A stretch of DNA of 64,000 nt from Lepisosteus oculatus (taxonomy: Eukaryota; Chordata; Actinopteri; Semionotiformes; Lepisosteidae): assembly GCF_040954835.1 (NCBI RefSeq), contig NW_027168257.1, positions 62,001 to 126,000 on the forward strand, read 5' to 3'. The translations under genes were made by a program, and so were the position numbers. The notes under the pieces are model-generated. The model was given only the letters and a program-made list of their open reading frames with translations, was not told where the DNA came from and did no database searches. The number at the start of each line of letters is the position of its first letter. Positions within the stretch are counted from its first letter, which is position 1. Below, piece by piece: positions 52,941 through 64,000 of the stretch.

Positions 52941-54593
52941 GGACACTTTGTGGGCTTGAAATACAAAGAAAATCATGTTCTATGGTACAAGATAAATACA
53001 AAACTTAAGCTTTTATTTTAATTAGATTTGTTTATAAAGCATAAGCAATCATTTATTACATTAATATATGTGAAAATAACATTTTAGCATCATACGTTTA
53101 GTATATTTAGTCCCTAATGCTGAAAGAAATGATCATAGAACATGACATCTAACTTTACCTGCGGTGTTTTTAATCCCTATTGCTCAATGCACGGTGAAAG
53201 CATTGCATACATGTGTCTGACAATGAGGAATGGGCCCCTGAGACAGTCATTTGCCTGTTTCACAAATGATCGTATTTTACTAGAGATTCTGTTTGGGATT
53301 CAGATGTGCATTCGGACAGGAATCCCTTTCAAGAAATGATACGCTCTGGATGAGGTCAAAGGTGCTGGAACACTGTATTTAGGATGTGTTTGAAGTGATT
53401 GTGTGTCTCCTGCTTCAACGCAGTGATATATAGATGTGCTCCTGTAATTTATTGGTACAAGCCCAGGGCAGTGAGCAGTCTGAGGATTTATTTCCAGACG
53501 GCATAGAGCGGTGAAGCAGTGAAGTAGTGCAACACACTGGATCATTATATTATTAGAATCTATTCTACTTACATTATTACATTATACACAATTTGAGTTC
53601 ATTTTAAAAAGTAAAATGTAATGAAAGGAATGCATTTTCATAAGAAAGATAATACCGATATGCATGTGATAATCTTCCTTATATCATGTAGTGCGTCATT
53701 TGGACACTTTGTGGGATTGAAATACAAAGAAAACCATGTTATATGGTACAAGATAAATACAAAACTTAATCTTTTATTTTAATTAGATTTGTTTATAAAG
53801 CATAAGCAATCATTTATTACATCGCTTCTTGAATTAAATCTTTTGACAAGAGGTAAGACTTCTATTTTACATTTAAACCCATGTTTAGCTGTGTTTTTTA
53901 GATTTAACTGAACCAATTTCTGTGTGTGATAATGTCCTTGAATTCTGACAACATCACACTAAATTACATGATATAAAACAGCTAATGTTTCTAGAGATAG
54001 AATGTTTCTAGAATGTTTCTGGGATGCTGGGATGTTTCTGGGATGCTTCTAATTACTTTTTATTACCAGGGACAGTTTAATTCACCTTGTACAGTACTGA
54101 AAGACCAAGATGCTTTTTTCTAAAGTTATTTAACATTTTATAGAACTTTGTCTACTATGGCAACATGATGAGCTTGGTGAAACTTGGAAAAATACTGCTT
54201 GGACACTTATCTTAAGATAAAGATAGGATAAAGGTTTATCTTTTGCACCTACCTGACCCCCAGGGAAGGCCAATGCTTTCTAAGTTGATGGTTCCCTACA
54301 GTAGACTGTACCTTATCTTCAAAGGTAATGTATATTGACCCAAATCAGTTTTGGACTCCAATCTACTGACGAAATGGAGCCTATCCTTTTTTCAGGATTT
54401 TAGCATCATACGTTTGGTATATTTAGTCCCTAATGATGAAAGAAATGATCATAGAACATTTGGACACTTTGTGGGCTTGAAATACAAAGAAAATCATGTT
54501 CTACGGTACAAGATAAATACAAAACTTAAGCTTTTATTTTAATTAGATTTATTTATAAAGCATAAGCAATCATTTATTACATTAATATATGTG
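52941..54593 (+). repeat. 2248-bp tandem unit, copy 2 (cut by the LTR fossil)
   Basis: Almost identical to copy 1, so the duplication is recent. It runs into the third copy, which is split by the retrovirus-like fossil; the right part continues at 63419. Confidence 0.9.
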
Positions 54594-56064
54594 TGTAGCG
54601 GCGAGGCTTATTAATAAGGCAGAATTAAGTGTTCTGAGCCTTCCCAAATGAGGCCCCATTTCTCTGTTCATCTCTGTGGTGCAGCCACAGAGAAACTGTT
54701 CTGCAGGGTGATTTAAGGTCCTAGGACAGCTCCCAAAGGGGGATGCACTTAGCTAAGCCTGGCTATCATGATCAATGGTCATCCATTGGCGCCTATCTGT
54801 CTAGGGAGTGCCAGTTGGACATCTGGACTGCATTACTAAGTGTCAGGACTAAGTGACTCATATCTCACCTTGATCAATCAATCAGGGACTGGTAGGGCCG
54901 AGTAACCCACGTGGGACTCTGATGCCCATGGAACTTTCAGCCAATCAATGAGCTGAAGTTCCTCCAGGTAAAAACAGGCAACACAGAGAGCCTGTGAGAT
55001 TCAGTAAGATTCAGAAGGGAGGATTCAGAGGATTCTGTGGACAATTCTAAAGGGAATTCAAAGGAGAATTCCAGGGCAGGACGGCCCAGGAGCAGAAGGC
55101 TCCCAAGGGCAGGACATTCTCGCAGCGCGCCTCCTGACCATCCTGAGACTCAGCCCGGACAACCACGGAACGGCCAGTGTGTACGAGTGCCAGAACTTTC
55201 CTTTGTTCTAAGAGTCTAGAGCGGAGGTTGCCAGAGAATAACCAGAGGATCCACCCGAGGTTAGCACCAGCAGCAGGCCTTGTGAACAGGTCGGAACTGT
55301 GGACAGCTGAATCACTATTCAGAACTAGCTCTTCATCAGAAACGAACCGGTCCTCTTCCTGACTTGCTGGGACCCACAGTCATCTTTTCTCCTGTGCACA
55401 AACTTTGCTAGTTAAAGCCCACAGTGAGCATCAGCAGTGCAGCGTCGCAAGCCGCACAGCACAGCCTGGCACGGAGCCAGAGAGCGCGGATTGGACAGCA
55501 ACAGCCTGCAACTGTTTCTTTGTACCCGCAGGAAGATCTGAATCCCCAAAGATTGGATGAGTATTCAACTTCAATGCATTACAGCTCGAGAATTCAATTG
55601 TTATCCCAACCAGTTGATATCAATTTAATTCCTAAGAGTTATGTACTTGTTTGAGTATCTAATGTAGAAGTTATAACCAAGTTCATTAACGAAACGGTCT
55701 TAATGAATGATATACTGAACGTATGTCCTCTTGATATGTGTAACACTTCGTAACTGACTGAATATATATCTTTTGTATTCTGATAACCCTCTTGATAAGA
55801 TCTGTTAGGTTTACATGCATATTTTATGTATTAATAAATGTATCCTCGTGTATTAGTACCTGTGTGTGCGCGTTGTTTGAGTTATGTCACATGGTTGGAT
55901 TCTAAAGCTATCAAAAGAATCAACTTTGTGATTTACTGCTACAATTAATAATTGTCTCAGTAAATGCCCAAACCCTACAGAACTGGTGCCTTCAGAGACC
56001 CCCTACATTTAATTTTGCTATGGCAACATTACATATTTGGCGTCCCTGAACCGGTTTTCTTACA
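54594..56064 (+). repeat. 5' LTR of the retrovirus-like fossil
   Basis: It begins TGTAGCGGCGAGGC and ends TTTTCTTACA. It matches the 3' LTR over its whole length. Short open frames inside it are repeated in the other LTR and are not genes. Confidence 0.92.
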
Positions 56065-57759
56065 TTATTTGGCGTCCCTGGGTGGGCGTGGCAAGACTGA
56101 AATGAGTCAACCAAGCGGAATAATTCAATATAAAACGCCGCGGGTTTCATACACAACAATACGGTGTGCTGAAAGCCGAAAGAAAAAAAAGTTCCCCTTG
56201 CTCTTTAAGCAGTGCTTGATTGTTTTGTGATCTTTTGCGATCTACCGGGTTGATTGCATACTTGATCTTGTGGTTTTCTGTGGTAAAACTGTGATTTCGT
56301 ACTTAAAAGTAATACTCTTTAAGTTTAACGATGGTTGCTAAAAGGTCTGAATTCGAGTCGCTATTAAGCACTCTCTCTAGCAGCGACAGGTCTGACCACG
56401 ATCTCTTCCATATCTCCGTCAGCGGAGAAGCTAGAAGGATAAATCTCCATTCTCTGAGAGAGCTAGCGAAGGACATAGAGAGATTTGACCCCGCAGTGTC
56501 AAAGAATAATATCGAGAGTTATATTCAGGACCTCAGGTATACCCTGCAGTATCTGCCAAACGCCACAGAACAGGAGAAAGTGTTTCTGGTCAGGAAAACT
56601 ACCAGCAGAGCTGTACATGAGTGGATGGCTAGGCAGATGAAAGAAGTCTGTAATGATTTTGAGCAGCTTTGTCAAGCACTTATCGAAGAAAACAGTGCGT
56701 TTATTGACCCGACTGCTGCGATAGCCGCCGCTCTTAACATTAAGCACAAGAGAGCAGAGTCCCCTCGCGAATATTACGAGAGACTTAGACGAACTTATTT
56801 TGCAGGGCGAAATGATGAGGGTTGCGAAGAGAACACACATTTCAAGGGTTTATTCATTGCGAATCTCCACCCGTCAGTCAGAAAGATGATCTTAATGCAT
56901 ACAGATGCACAGACCATGAAAATGACTGATATTAAGAGATTCGTGCAGAAAGCCTGGGAGTATGATGTCCAAAGTCGCTCTGAGCAAAAAGCTGTTAAAG
57001 TGACTGTGTTTGCCGTCAGAGCCAGCAGGGTTAATTCCCCCCTGCTCGAAGGAGCACAGGCTCCTGAGCTGGCTAAGCCCCGTTCCAAAGCATGCACACA
57101 GGACCACACCCAGCGTCCTAAGTGCCATGAGAACACCGGGGGAGGGAAAGGGCTAGATAAAGCTGAACAAAAGGATTCAGTAGCCACCCGCCTGGCCAGG
57201 CTTGAACAAGCTTTATTAGGACAGGGACAACCGCTCCCCAAGGCTGCCGGAAGCGTGAATGAGCTGATACTCTCCATGAGGAGGCGGAGACCCGCCCCCT
57301 CTCCCTCCCTCAGTCTATCTGATTGAGCAGAAGGGTTCCTGCCTGGATGAATTCAGCCACTCCCAAGTGAGTGCTGACTCCACCCCTGAAGTCACAGAGC
57401 AGGCAGTAAAACACAGAGGAAAAGCAAGAAGCTTTTACCTCAAGGCTGCCATGGGAGATGTCTTACACTGTGAGACACTGATTGACACTGAGGTTGAAAG
57501 GTGTTTGATGTCACACGGCAAGCTCAAACGGGTTGAAAAAGAAAAGGGCATGCGACTCAGAGAGGAACCTTTGGTGGATCACCAGAAAGGCAAAGTGTGG
57601 AAACAGGTCAAGGCTCCTAAGCCTTCTGTACAGAAGGAAAGGGGGGCCAAGAGGCAGACTGTGCTCACACAGTGCCCACCGAACACAGAAGCCTATGTGG
57701 AGATTCCTTCTGTTCCCTCTGGACAAGAAATAAAAATATTTCCTTGTTCCCCGGATATA

Positions 57760-59389
57760 CAGTGCCTTGCGAAGGTATTCGGCCCCCTTGAACTTTTCAA
57801 CCTTTTGCCACATTTCAGGCTTCAAACATAAAGATATAATTTTTTTATTTTATGTGAAGAATCACCAACAAGTGGGACACAATTGTGAAGTGGAACAAAA
57901 TCTATTGGATTTTTGAAACTTTTTTAACTAATAAAAAAATGAAAAGTGGGGCGTGCAAAATTATTCGGCCCCTTTACTTTCAGTGCAGCAAACTCACTCC
58001 AGAAGTTCAGCGAGGATCTCTGAATGATCCAATGTTGTCCTAAATGACTGATGGTGATAAATAGAATCCACCTGTGTGTAATCAAGTCTCTGTATAAATG
58101 CACCTGCTCTGTGATAGTCTCAAGGTTCTGTTGAAAGCGCAGAGAGCATCATGAAGACCAAGGAACACACCAGGCAGGTCCGTAATACTGTTGTGGAGAA
58201 GTTTAAAGCCGGATTTGGATACAAAAAGATTTCCCAAGCTTCAAACATCCCAAGGAGCACTGTGCAAGCGATCATCTTGAAATGGAAGGAGTATCAGACC
58301 ACTGCAAATCTACCAAGACCTGGCCGTCCCTCTAAACTTTCAGCTCAGACAAGGAGAAGACTGATCAGAGATGCAGCCAAGAGGCCCATGATCACTCTGG
58401 ATGAACTGCAGAGAACTACAGCTGAGGTGGGAGAGTCTGTCCATAGGACAACAATCAGTCTTACACTGCACAAATCTGGCCTTTATGGAAGAGTGGCAAG
58501 AAGAAAGCCATTTCTCAAAGATATCCATAAAAAGTCTCGTCTAAAGTTTGCCACAAGCCACCTGGGAGACACCCCAAACATGTGGAAGAAGGTGCTCTGG
58601 TCAGATGAAACCAAAATCGAACTTTTTGCCCACAATGCAAAACGATATGTTTGGCGTAAAAGCAACACAGCTCATCACCCTCAACACACCATCCCCACTG
58701 TCAAACATGGTGGTGGCAGCATCATGGTTTGGGCCTGCTTTTCTTCAGCAGGGACAGGGAAGATGGTTAAAATTGAGGGGAAGATGGATGCAGCCAAATA
58801 CAGGACCATTCTGGATGAAAACCTGTTGGAGTCTGCAAAAGACCTGAAACTGGGACGGAGATTTATCTTCCAACAAGACAATGATCCCAAACATACAGCA
58901 AAATCTACAAAGGAATGGTTCACAAATAAACGTATCCAGGTGTTTGAATGGCCAAGTCAAAGTCCAGACCTGAATCCAATCGAGAATCTGTGGAAAGAGC
59001 TGAAAACTGCTGTTCACAAACGCTCTCCATCCAACCTCACTGAGCTCGAGCTGTTTTGCAAGGAAGAATGGGCAAGAATTTCAGTCTCTCGATGTGCAAA
59101 ACTGATAGAGACATACCCCAAGCGACTTGCAGCTGTAATCGCAGCAAAAGGTGGCTCTACAAAGTATTAACGCAAGGGGGCCGAATAATTTTGCACGCCC
59201 CACTTTTCATTTTTTTATTAGTTAAAAAAGTTTCAAAAATCCAATAGATTTCGTTCCACTTCACAATTGTGTCCCACTTGTTGGTGATTCTTCACATAAA
59301 ATAAAAAATTTATATCTTTATGTTTGAAGCCTGAAATGTGGCAAAAGGTTGAAAAGTTCAAGGGGGCCGAATACTTTCGCAAGGCACTG
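57760..59389 (+). mobile_element. Tc1/mariner transposon, apparently complete
   Basis: A 1630-bp element begins CAGTGCCTTGCGAAGGTATT and ends in its inverse, with a TA on each side. Inverted repeats are about 215 bp long and nearly identical, and enclose a full transposase gene. It lies inside the retrovirus-like fossil and therefore arrived after it. Confidence 0.96.
58151..59170 (+). CDS. Tc1 transposase, 339 aa
   Basis: An intact DD34E transposase that cuts and reinserts the element at TA. An N-terminal paired-like double helix-turn-helix (FGYKKISQASNIPRSTVQAI) is followed by a GRPSKLS linker. The catalytic core has VLWSDETK (first D), QQDNDPKHTA (second D) and NPIENLWKEL (E, 34 residues after the second D). 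AKRYVWR and a glycine-rich HGGGSIMVW patch are typical. Length matches the family norm of about 340. No stop or frameshift is seen. Confidence 0.96.
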   Translation: MKTKEHTRQVRNTVVEKFKAGFGYKKISQASNIPRSTVQAIILKWKEYQTTANLPRPGRPSKLSAQTRRRLIRDAAKRPMITLDELQRTTAEVGESVHRTTISLTLHKSGLYGRVARRKPFLKDIHKKSRLKFATSHLGDTPNMWKKVLWSDETKIELFAHNAKRYVWRKSNTAHHPQHTIPTVKHGGGSIMVWACFSSAGTGKMVKIEGKMDAAKYRTILDENLLESAKDLKLGRRFIFQQDNDPKHTAKSTKEWFTNKRIQVFEWPSQSPDLNPIENLWKELKTAVHKRSPSNLTELELFCKEEWARISVSRCAKLIETYPKRLAAVIAAKGGSTKY

Positions 59390-61947
59390 TACAGGGAAGT
59401 CGTGTCCCGGCCAAGGTCCCAACAGCCTCCATGCCACAGGAGCGGTGCTCCAAGCAGCCGCCTGATCCACCAGGTAAAGCACACACCTTTTACATCCCTA
59501 AAGAGGAGCAGATCTCCCCACCTGGCGATGAAAAGGAGCTTTCCCTGTGCACCCTGGCACCCAAGAGGGGTCAGGAACACCACCCTGCAGTGGTGGAAGG
59601 GATCCAGATGGCAGGAGAGCAGGTTGGTGATGTAGCCCTCACCCTTAGCCCTGAGAGGTCCTCTATTAGTAAGGATCTGCTTGAGCAGCTGTCACAGGGC
59701 CACCGCCAGGTGCCCCTGGTGCAACATTCACAGGTTAGACAGGAGGTCCAGCTGGACGCTGAGACTACTGCGCTGTGGACACACCTGATCCCAGATGCCG
59801 ATTCCCTCTGCTGTGACCCAGGGAACCTGCAGTCAGGTAACATTATTTCTCACAACTACCAGGTAGTGAGTGAGACTGACCTGATTGTTCCTGCCTCAAC
59901 GGCAGGGTTGCCAACACACCCAGTCCCCCAGAAGGGACAGGGAATGAAAGCCGAGCCGGTTTTCTTACAGCCACCAGCTCAGTCTGTCAGTCTGAGTCTG
60001 ACCAACAGTGGTTCAGCCAGACTGGAGCTGGATGGTCAAGTCACCCGCCTGCCAGTGCAGGACATCGCAAAGAGGGGTGTCAGAATCCCCGCCTGCACTG
60101 ACATGGGCCTGGTGAGTGATAGTAAGTTCAAAGACAGTGAACTAGCTATCCCAGTGCTGGGGCAGCTCCCTGAACCCCTAGCAAGGGAAGGGGGGAGCGA
60201 GCAGGTGTCCTACACCCACGCCCAGCGAACGATTGTAAACATGCCGATAGAGGGATTCCTCAATCAGGAAGTGTGCAGGGTGGACCTGAACAGTGAGAAT
60301 GGGGTAACAATCCCAGATCACTCAGGTGCTCCAGATGACCACTCAGCCGAGGGTCAGGCATGCTCTACCGCTGCACCACCCCCTGCAGGGTTCCTAGAGC
60401 ACAGGCATGAACAAATCGAAAAAGCAGATGCCCTGGAAAAGGAGGAGCAGCATCAGCAGCTGCGTCAGATCTCCCCATATTTCCAGGATGTTGGTGCCCA
60501 AGATGCCACAGGGCATACTGAGAAAGACACCATGTACACGCTGCGCCAGCTTAGAAAGGCGACAGTCACTCAGAAGGAGATGACTGGGATCAGCCACCCG
60601 AAAAGACTTTTAGGAGGACTGATTGCTGCCGCCACTGTTGCACGTTTGCTTTTTTCTGGTAGGTTTGTGTGCTACTGGCACTCTCACCCTGACTGCCCCA
60701 AGAAGGCAGGGGTCAGAGATGCCGGAGGGTAGTGACAGACTGTATCGACAGCAGCAAAAGTTGGAAAGCTTAGGGAAAACCCTACAGGCAATTTCCTATG
60801 CAACAGGGTTAAACCTTATTCCCCAACCAGTGGACATGATTGTTGGTGTTATACAGTGGGTTTATGCTTGTGTGCAACAGGCCAGAATGTTGACACAAGA
60901 CCTATTAAGGGAGCTTAGTGCCACTGTAGCTAGTCTAACCACGGCACGATTCCCAACCCACTTGATTCCACTCTTCTCAGTAGAGGAGTATGTGACATTA
61001 ACCCCATCGCTCATAGCTCACCCAGAAGGCAATCCAAGATTGAATTTGGTTCCAAATCTTGAGATGGGTATGGCCACCAAAGCTATCCATTGGCTGTGTC
61101 TAAACGATTCACCAATGAAGGGTGTAAAGCTACTAACGAGCAGAGGGAGGTTAATGAACCCCATGAAGAGCAGGTAGGAAGTAAATGGCTGGTCAGCACA
61201 CCACATTTAACTGACACTATGACTTGTGACAGGCATGATACAGCTACCACAATGCAGCTACCTAATCAAACAGTTTTCCTGCAAGTTCCCGAGGAGGCCA
61301 TAGTACAGCATGGTAACTTAACACTGTACGGTCTGGAACCAGACAACATAAGACCAAACTTGAGGTCATGGATGCCTTCAGGTGCCACACTATTGAATTG
61401 GATAGAAATCCAAGAAACAGTAAGCCCTGAAGAGGTACAGGTAGTTAGTTTGCTTTAATGGAACAAACCTCCAAACCACCCAAGCAGATACCCAACACAG
61501 GTGTTGTGGTTTATCGCGGGGCTGGGAACAGGAACTGTTGTTATTGTAACACTGCTGCTGGGAAGCTGGATCATGACTGACAGTGTACTCTGAATGCTGT
61601 ACTCTTGCATCAAAATGTAATCTGGGTAGCATGAATGAGTCAAAGGTAGCATGTCAAAAGAAAGGAAGTGATTTCTCCCCAAATATGTACTACAGAGGTA
61701 TCAGATATTGACAGTGAACTTCCTGATGTGTAATTCCTAGACTTAGATAATGTCTCCTACCGTGTTTATACATACTCCAGATGTTATTCATCCTGTTTGT
61801 ATCCAACGCTGGTTCCGGTATGAATTCTCGAGGAGTAATGTGGACATTTAAGATTAATGTTCTAATGGCAAGGGACATCACTTAACTCTGTTTTGTTTTG
61901 AAGGCAACAACGCCTCAGGACCTCATGACCTTCAAAAAGGGGGGATA

Positions 61948-63418
61948 TGTAGCGGCGAGGCTTATTAATAAGGCAGAATTAAGTGTTCTGAGCCTTCCCA
62001 AATGAGGCCCCATTTCTCTGTTCATCTCTGTGGTGCAGCCACAGAGAAACTGTTCTGCAGGGTGATTTAAGGTCCTAGGACAGCTCCCAAAGGGGGATGC
62101 ACTTAGCTAAGCCTGGCTATCATGATCAATGGTCATCCATTGGCGCCTATCTGTCTAGGGAGTGCCAGTTGGACATCTGGACTGCATTACTAAGTGTCAG
62201 GACTAAGTGACTCATATCTCACCTTGATCAATCAATCAGGGACTGGTAGGGCCGAGTAACCCACGTGGGACTCTGATGCCCATGGAACTTTCAGCCAATC
62301 AATGAGCTGAAGTTCCTCCAGGTAAAAACAGGCAACACAGAGAGCCTCTGAGATTCAGTAAGATTCAGAAGGGAGGATTCAGAGGATTCTGTGGACAATT
62401 CTAAAGGGAATTCAAAGGAGAATTCCAGGGCAGGACGGCCCAGGAGCAGAAGGCTCCCAAGGGCAGGACATTCTCGCAGCGCGCCTCCTGACCATCCTGA
62501 GACTCAGCCCGGACAACCACGGAACGGCCAGTGTGTACGAGTGCCAGAACTTTCCTTTGTTCTAAGAGTCTAGAGCGGAGGTTGCCAGAGAATAACCAGA
62601 GGATCCACCCGAGGTTAGCACCAGCAGCAGGCCTTGTGAACAGGTCGGAACTGTGGACAGCTGAATCACTATTCAGAACTAGCTCTTCATCAGAAACGAA
62701 CCGGTCCTCTTCCTGACTTGCTGGGACCCACAGTCATCTTTTCTCCTGTGCACAAACTTTGCTAGTTAAAGCCCACAGTGAGCATCAGCAGTGCAGCGTC
62801 GCAAGCCGCACAGCACAGCCTGGCACGGAGCCAGAGAGCGCGGATTGGACAGCAACAGCCTGCAACTGTTTCTTTGTGCCCGCAGGAAGATCTGAATCCC
62901 CAAAGATTGGATGAGTATTCAACTTCAATGCATTACAGCTCGAGAATTCAATTGTTATCCCAACCAGTTGATATCAATTTAATTCCTAAGAGTTATGTAC
63001 TTGTTTGAGTATCTAATGTAGAAGTTATAACCAAGTTCATTAACGAAACGGTCTTAATGAATGATATACTGAACGTATGTCCTCTTGATATGTGTAACAC
63101 TTCGTAACTGACTGAATATATATCTTTTGTATTCTGATAACCCTCTTGATAAGATCTGTTAGGTTTACATGCATATTTTATGTATTAATAAATGTATCCT
63201 CGTGTATTAGTACCTGTGTGTGCGCGTTGTTTGAGTTATGTCACATGGTTGGATTCTAAAGCTATCAAAAGAATCAACTTTGTGATTTACTGCTACAATT
63301 AATAATTGTCTCAGTAAATGCCCAAACCCTACAGAACTGGTGCCTTCAGAGACCCCCTACATTTAATTTTGCTATGGCAACATTACATATTTGGCGTCCC
63401 TGAGCCGGTTTTCTTACA
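61948..63418 (+). repeat. 3' LTR of the retrovirus-like fossil
   Basis: The same 1471 bp as the 5' LTR, with about three base differences seen by eye. It is followed by the TGTG duplication and then resumes the tandem unit. Confidence 0.92.
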
Positions 63419-64000
63419 TGTGAAAATAACATTTTAGCATCATATTATTACATACAGGTCTCTAGCTTCAACACAGTGATATATATATATACTCAGTGAT
63501 TTATTGGTACATGCCCAGGTCAATAATCAGAATGAGGATTTATTTCCAGACGGGCTACAGGTAGTGTTGTGAAATACTTCAACACACTGGATCGCAGATT
63601 TAGACCCCCTGCACTCTTACTCCTTAAAAACCAAAGAAATGAAGATATGTAGCAATTACATTGCAACAGGGCTGACAGTGACTTAATGCTTATACTAGTG
63701 GACTTCTGGTACCTTTAGGGTACGGTGTTCCCTGAAGGGCTCTCAAACCCCGCATTTCAGATGCCTAGCTGTTTCGCTGATGTGTTGCACCTCAGAATCA
63801 CTTTTAAACCTTACCTCTGGTATCTTTAATCCCTATTGCTCAACGCATGGTGAAAGTATTGCATAAATGTGTCTGAAAATGAGCAATGGGCACCTGAGAG
63901 ACTCATTTGCCTGTTTCACAAATGATCATATTTGACTAGAGATTCTGTTTGGGATTCAGTTGTGCATTCTGACAGCAATCGCTTTCAAAAAACGATACAT
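63419..64000 (+). repeat. Diverged third copy of the tandem unit
   Basis: From TGTGAAAATAACATTTTAGC it continues the interrupted unit. 63810-64000 matches 50905-51090 with noticeably more differences than copies 1 and 2 show to each other. It runs off the window. No gene is seen. Confidence 0.8.

Larger units (their letters stand above)
54594..63418 (+). mobile_element. Retrovirus-like LTR element, young fossil
   Basis: Two 1471-bp LTRs (TG..CA) flank an interior, with a 4-bp TGTG duplication outside. A primer-binding site complementary to the 3' end of tRNA-Asn follows the 5' LTR and a purine tract precedes the 3' LTR. Parts: a gag-like frame (56331-57326) and, near 60600-61460, a frame that may be envelope-derived; I recognise no polymerase. 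The element is broken, with an intact Tc1 transposon inserted in it. By eye the LTRs differ at about three sites, so it is recent. Family uncertain. Confidence 0.8.

Noticed and set aside
55037-55654. Three short ORFs repeated at 62391-63008
   Set aside because: They lie in the two LTRs of one element and repeat only because the LTRs are duplicated.

Overview
The window looks like accessory, non-genic chromatin of a ray-finned fish. Evidence: vertebrate-type tRNA, U1, U4 and U5 genes, a 5S-derived SINE, L2, L1, Tx1 and Tc1 transposons of fish type, a Polinton fossil and a retrovirus-like fossil. The species cannot be named from the sequence. Apart from one possible small two-exon gene I see no ordinary host protein gene.

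Region 1-49.2 kb is a shuffled cluster of Pol III tRNA genes and Pol II snRNA genes. It is built from a few spacer modules copied several times in both orientations. I read about two dozen tRNA genes or clear relics: Arg(ACG) x2, Arg(TCG), an Arg(CCT)-like gene reading TCT, Gly(GCC) x2, a Gly reading ACC, Gly(TCC), Thr(AGT) x2, Val(CAC), Val(AAC), Glu(TTC), His(GTG), Pro(AGG), Ala(TGC), a Met-like gene reading CTT, Ser(AGA) x2, Ser(TGA), Ser(GCT), Asn(GTT) and Ile(AAT). There are also Thr, Phe and Gly fragments. Interleaved are four U4 genes (three with 3' boxes, one cut at its 3' end) and a U5 gene placed head-to-head with the first 32 nt of a U1 gene.

The U1 gene is broken by a Tx1-clade LINE (4150-10507). 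That LINE's ORF1 is itself split by a full-length L2-type LINE with an intact 1030-codon ORF (4277-7872). Next comes a family of TA-flanked, TIR-bounded non-autonomous elements with inverted internal segments (10508-13963, carrying a 95-bp minisatellite; and a complete copy 27784-32263, carrying a strikingly G-poor tract). Further mobile DNA: a 5'-truncated L2 and a decayed Tc1 (21.6-23.4 kb), Penelope-like tails (32.6-34.5 kb), a Polinton polymerase fossil (37-39.3 kb), a hairpin-rich stretch (39.4-39.9 kb), a 3-kb TIR element ending in a 547-bp palindrome (42.3-45.4 kb), and an L1 deletion derivative with a 16-bp target duplication (46.2-47.8 kb).

Region 50.1-64 kb is different: a possible two-exon small zinc-knuckle-like gene, then a 2248-bp tandem duplication with a further diverged copy. 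A young retrovirus-like LTR fossil (54594-63418) is inserted in that last copy, and an intact Tc1 transposon sits inside the fossil.

The most notable points are the Tx1 LINE at nucleotide 32/33 of U1, the compact U5/U1 head-to-head pair, anticodon-shifted tRNA genes, the G-depleted tract, and the nested insertions.
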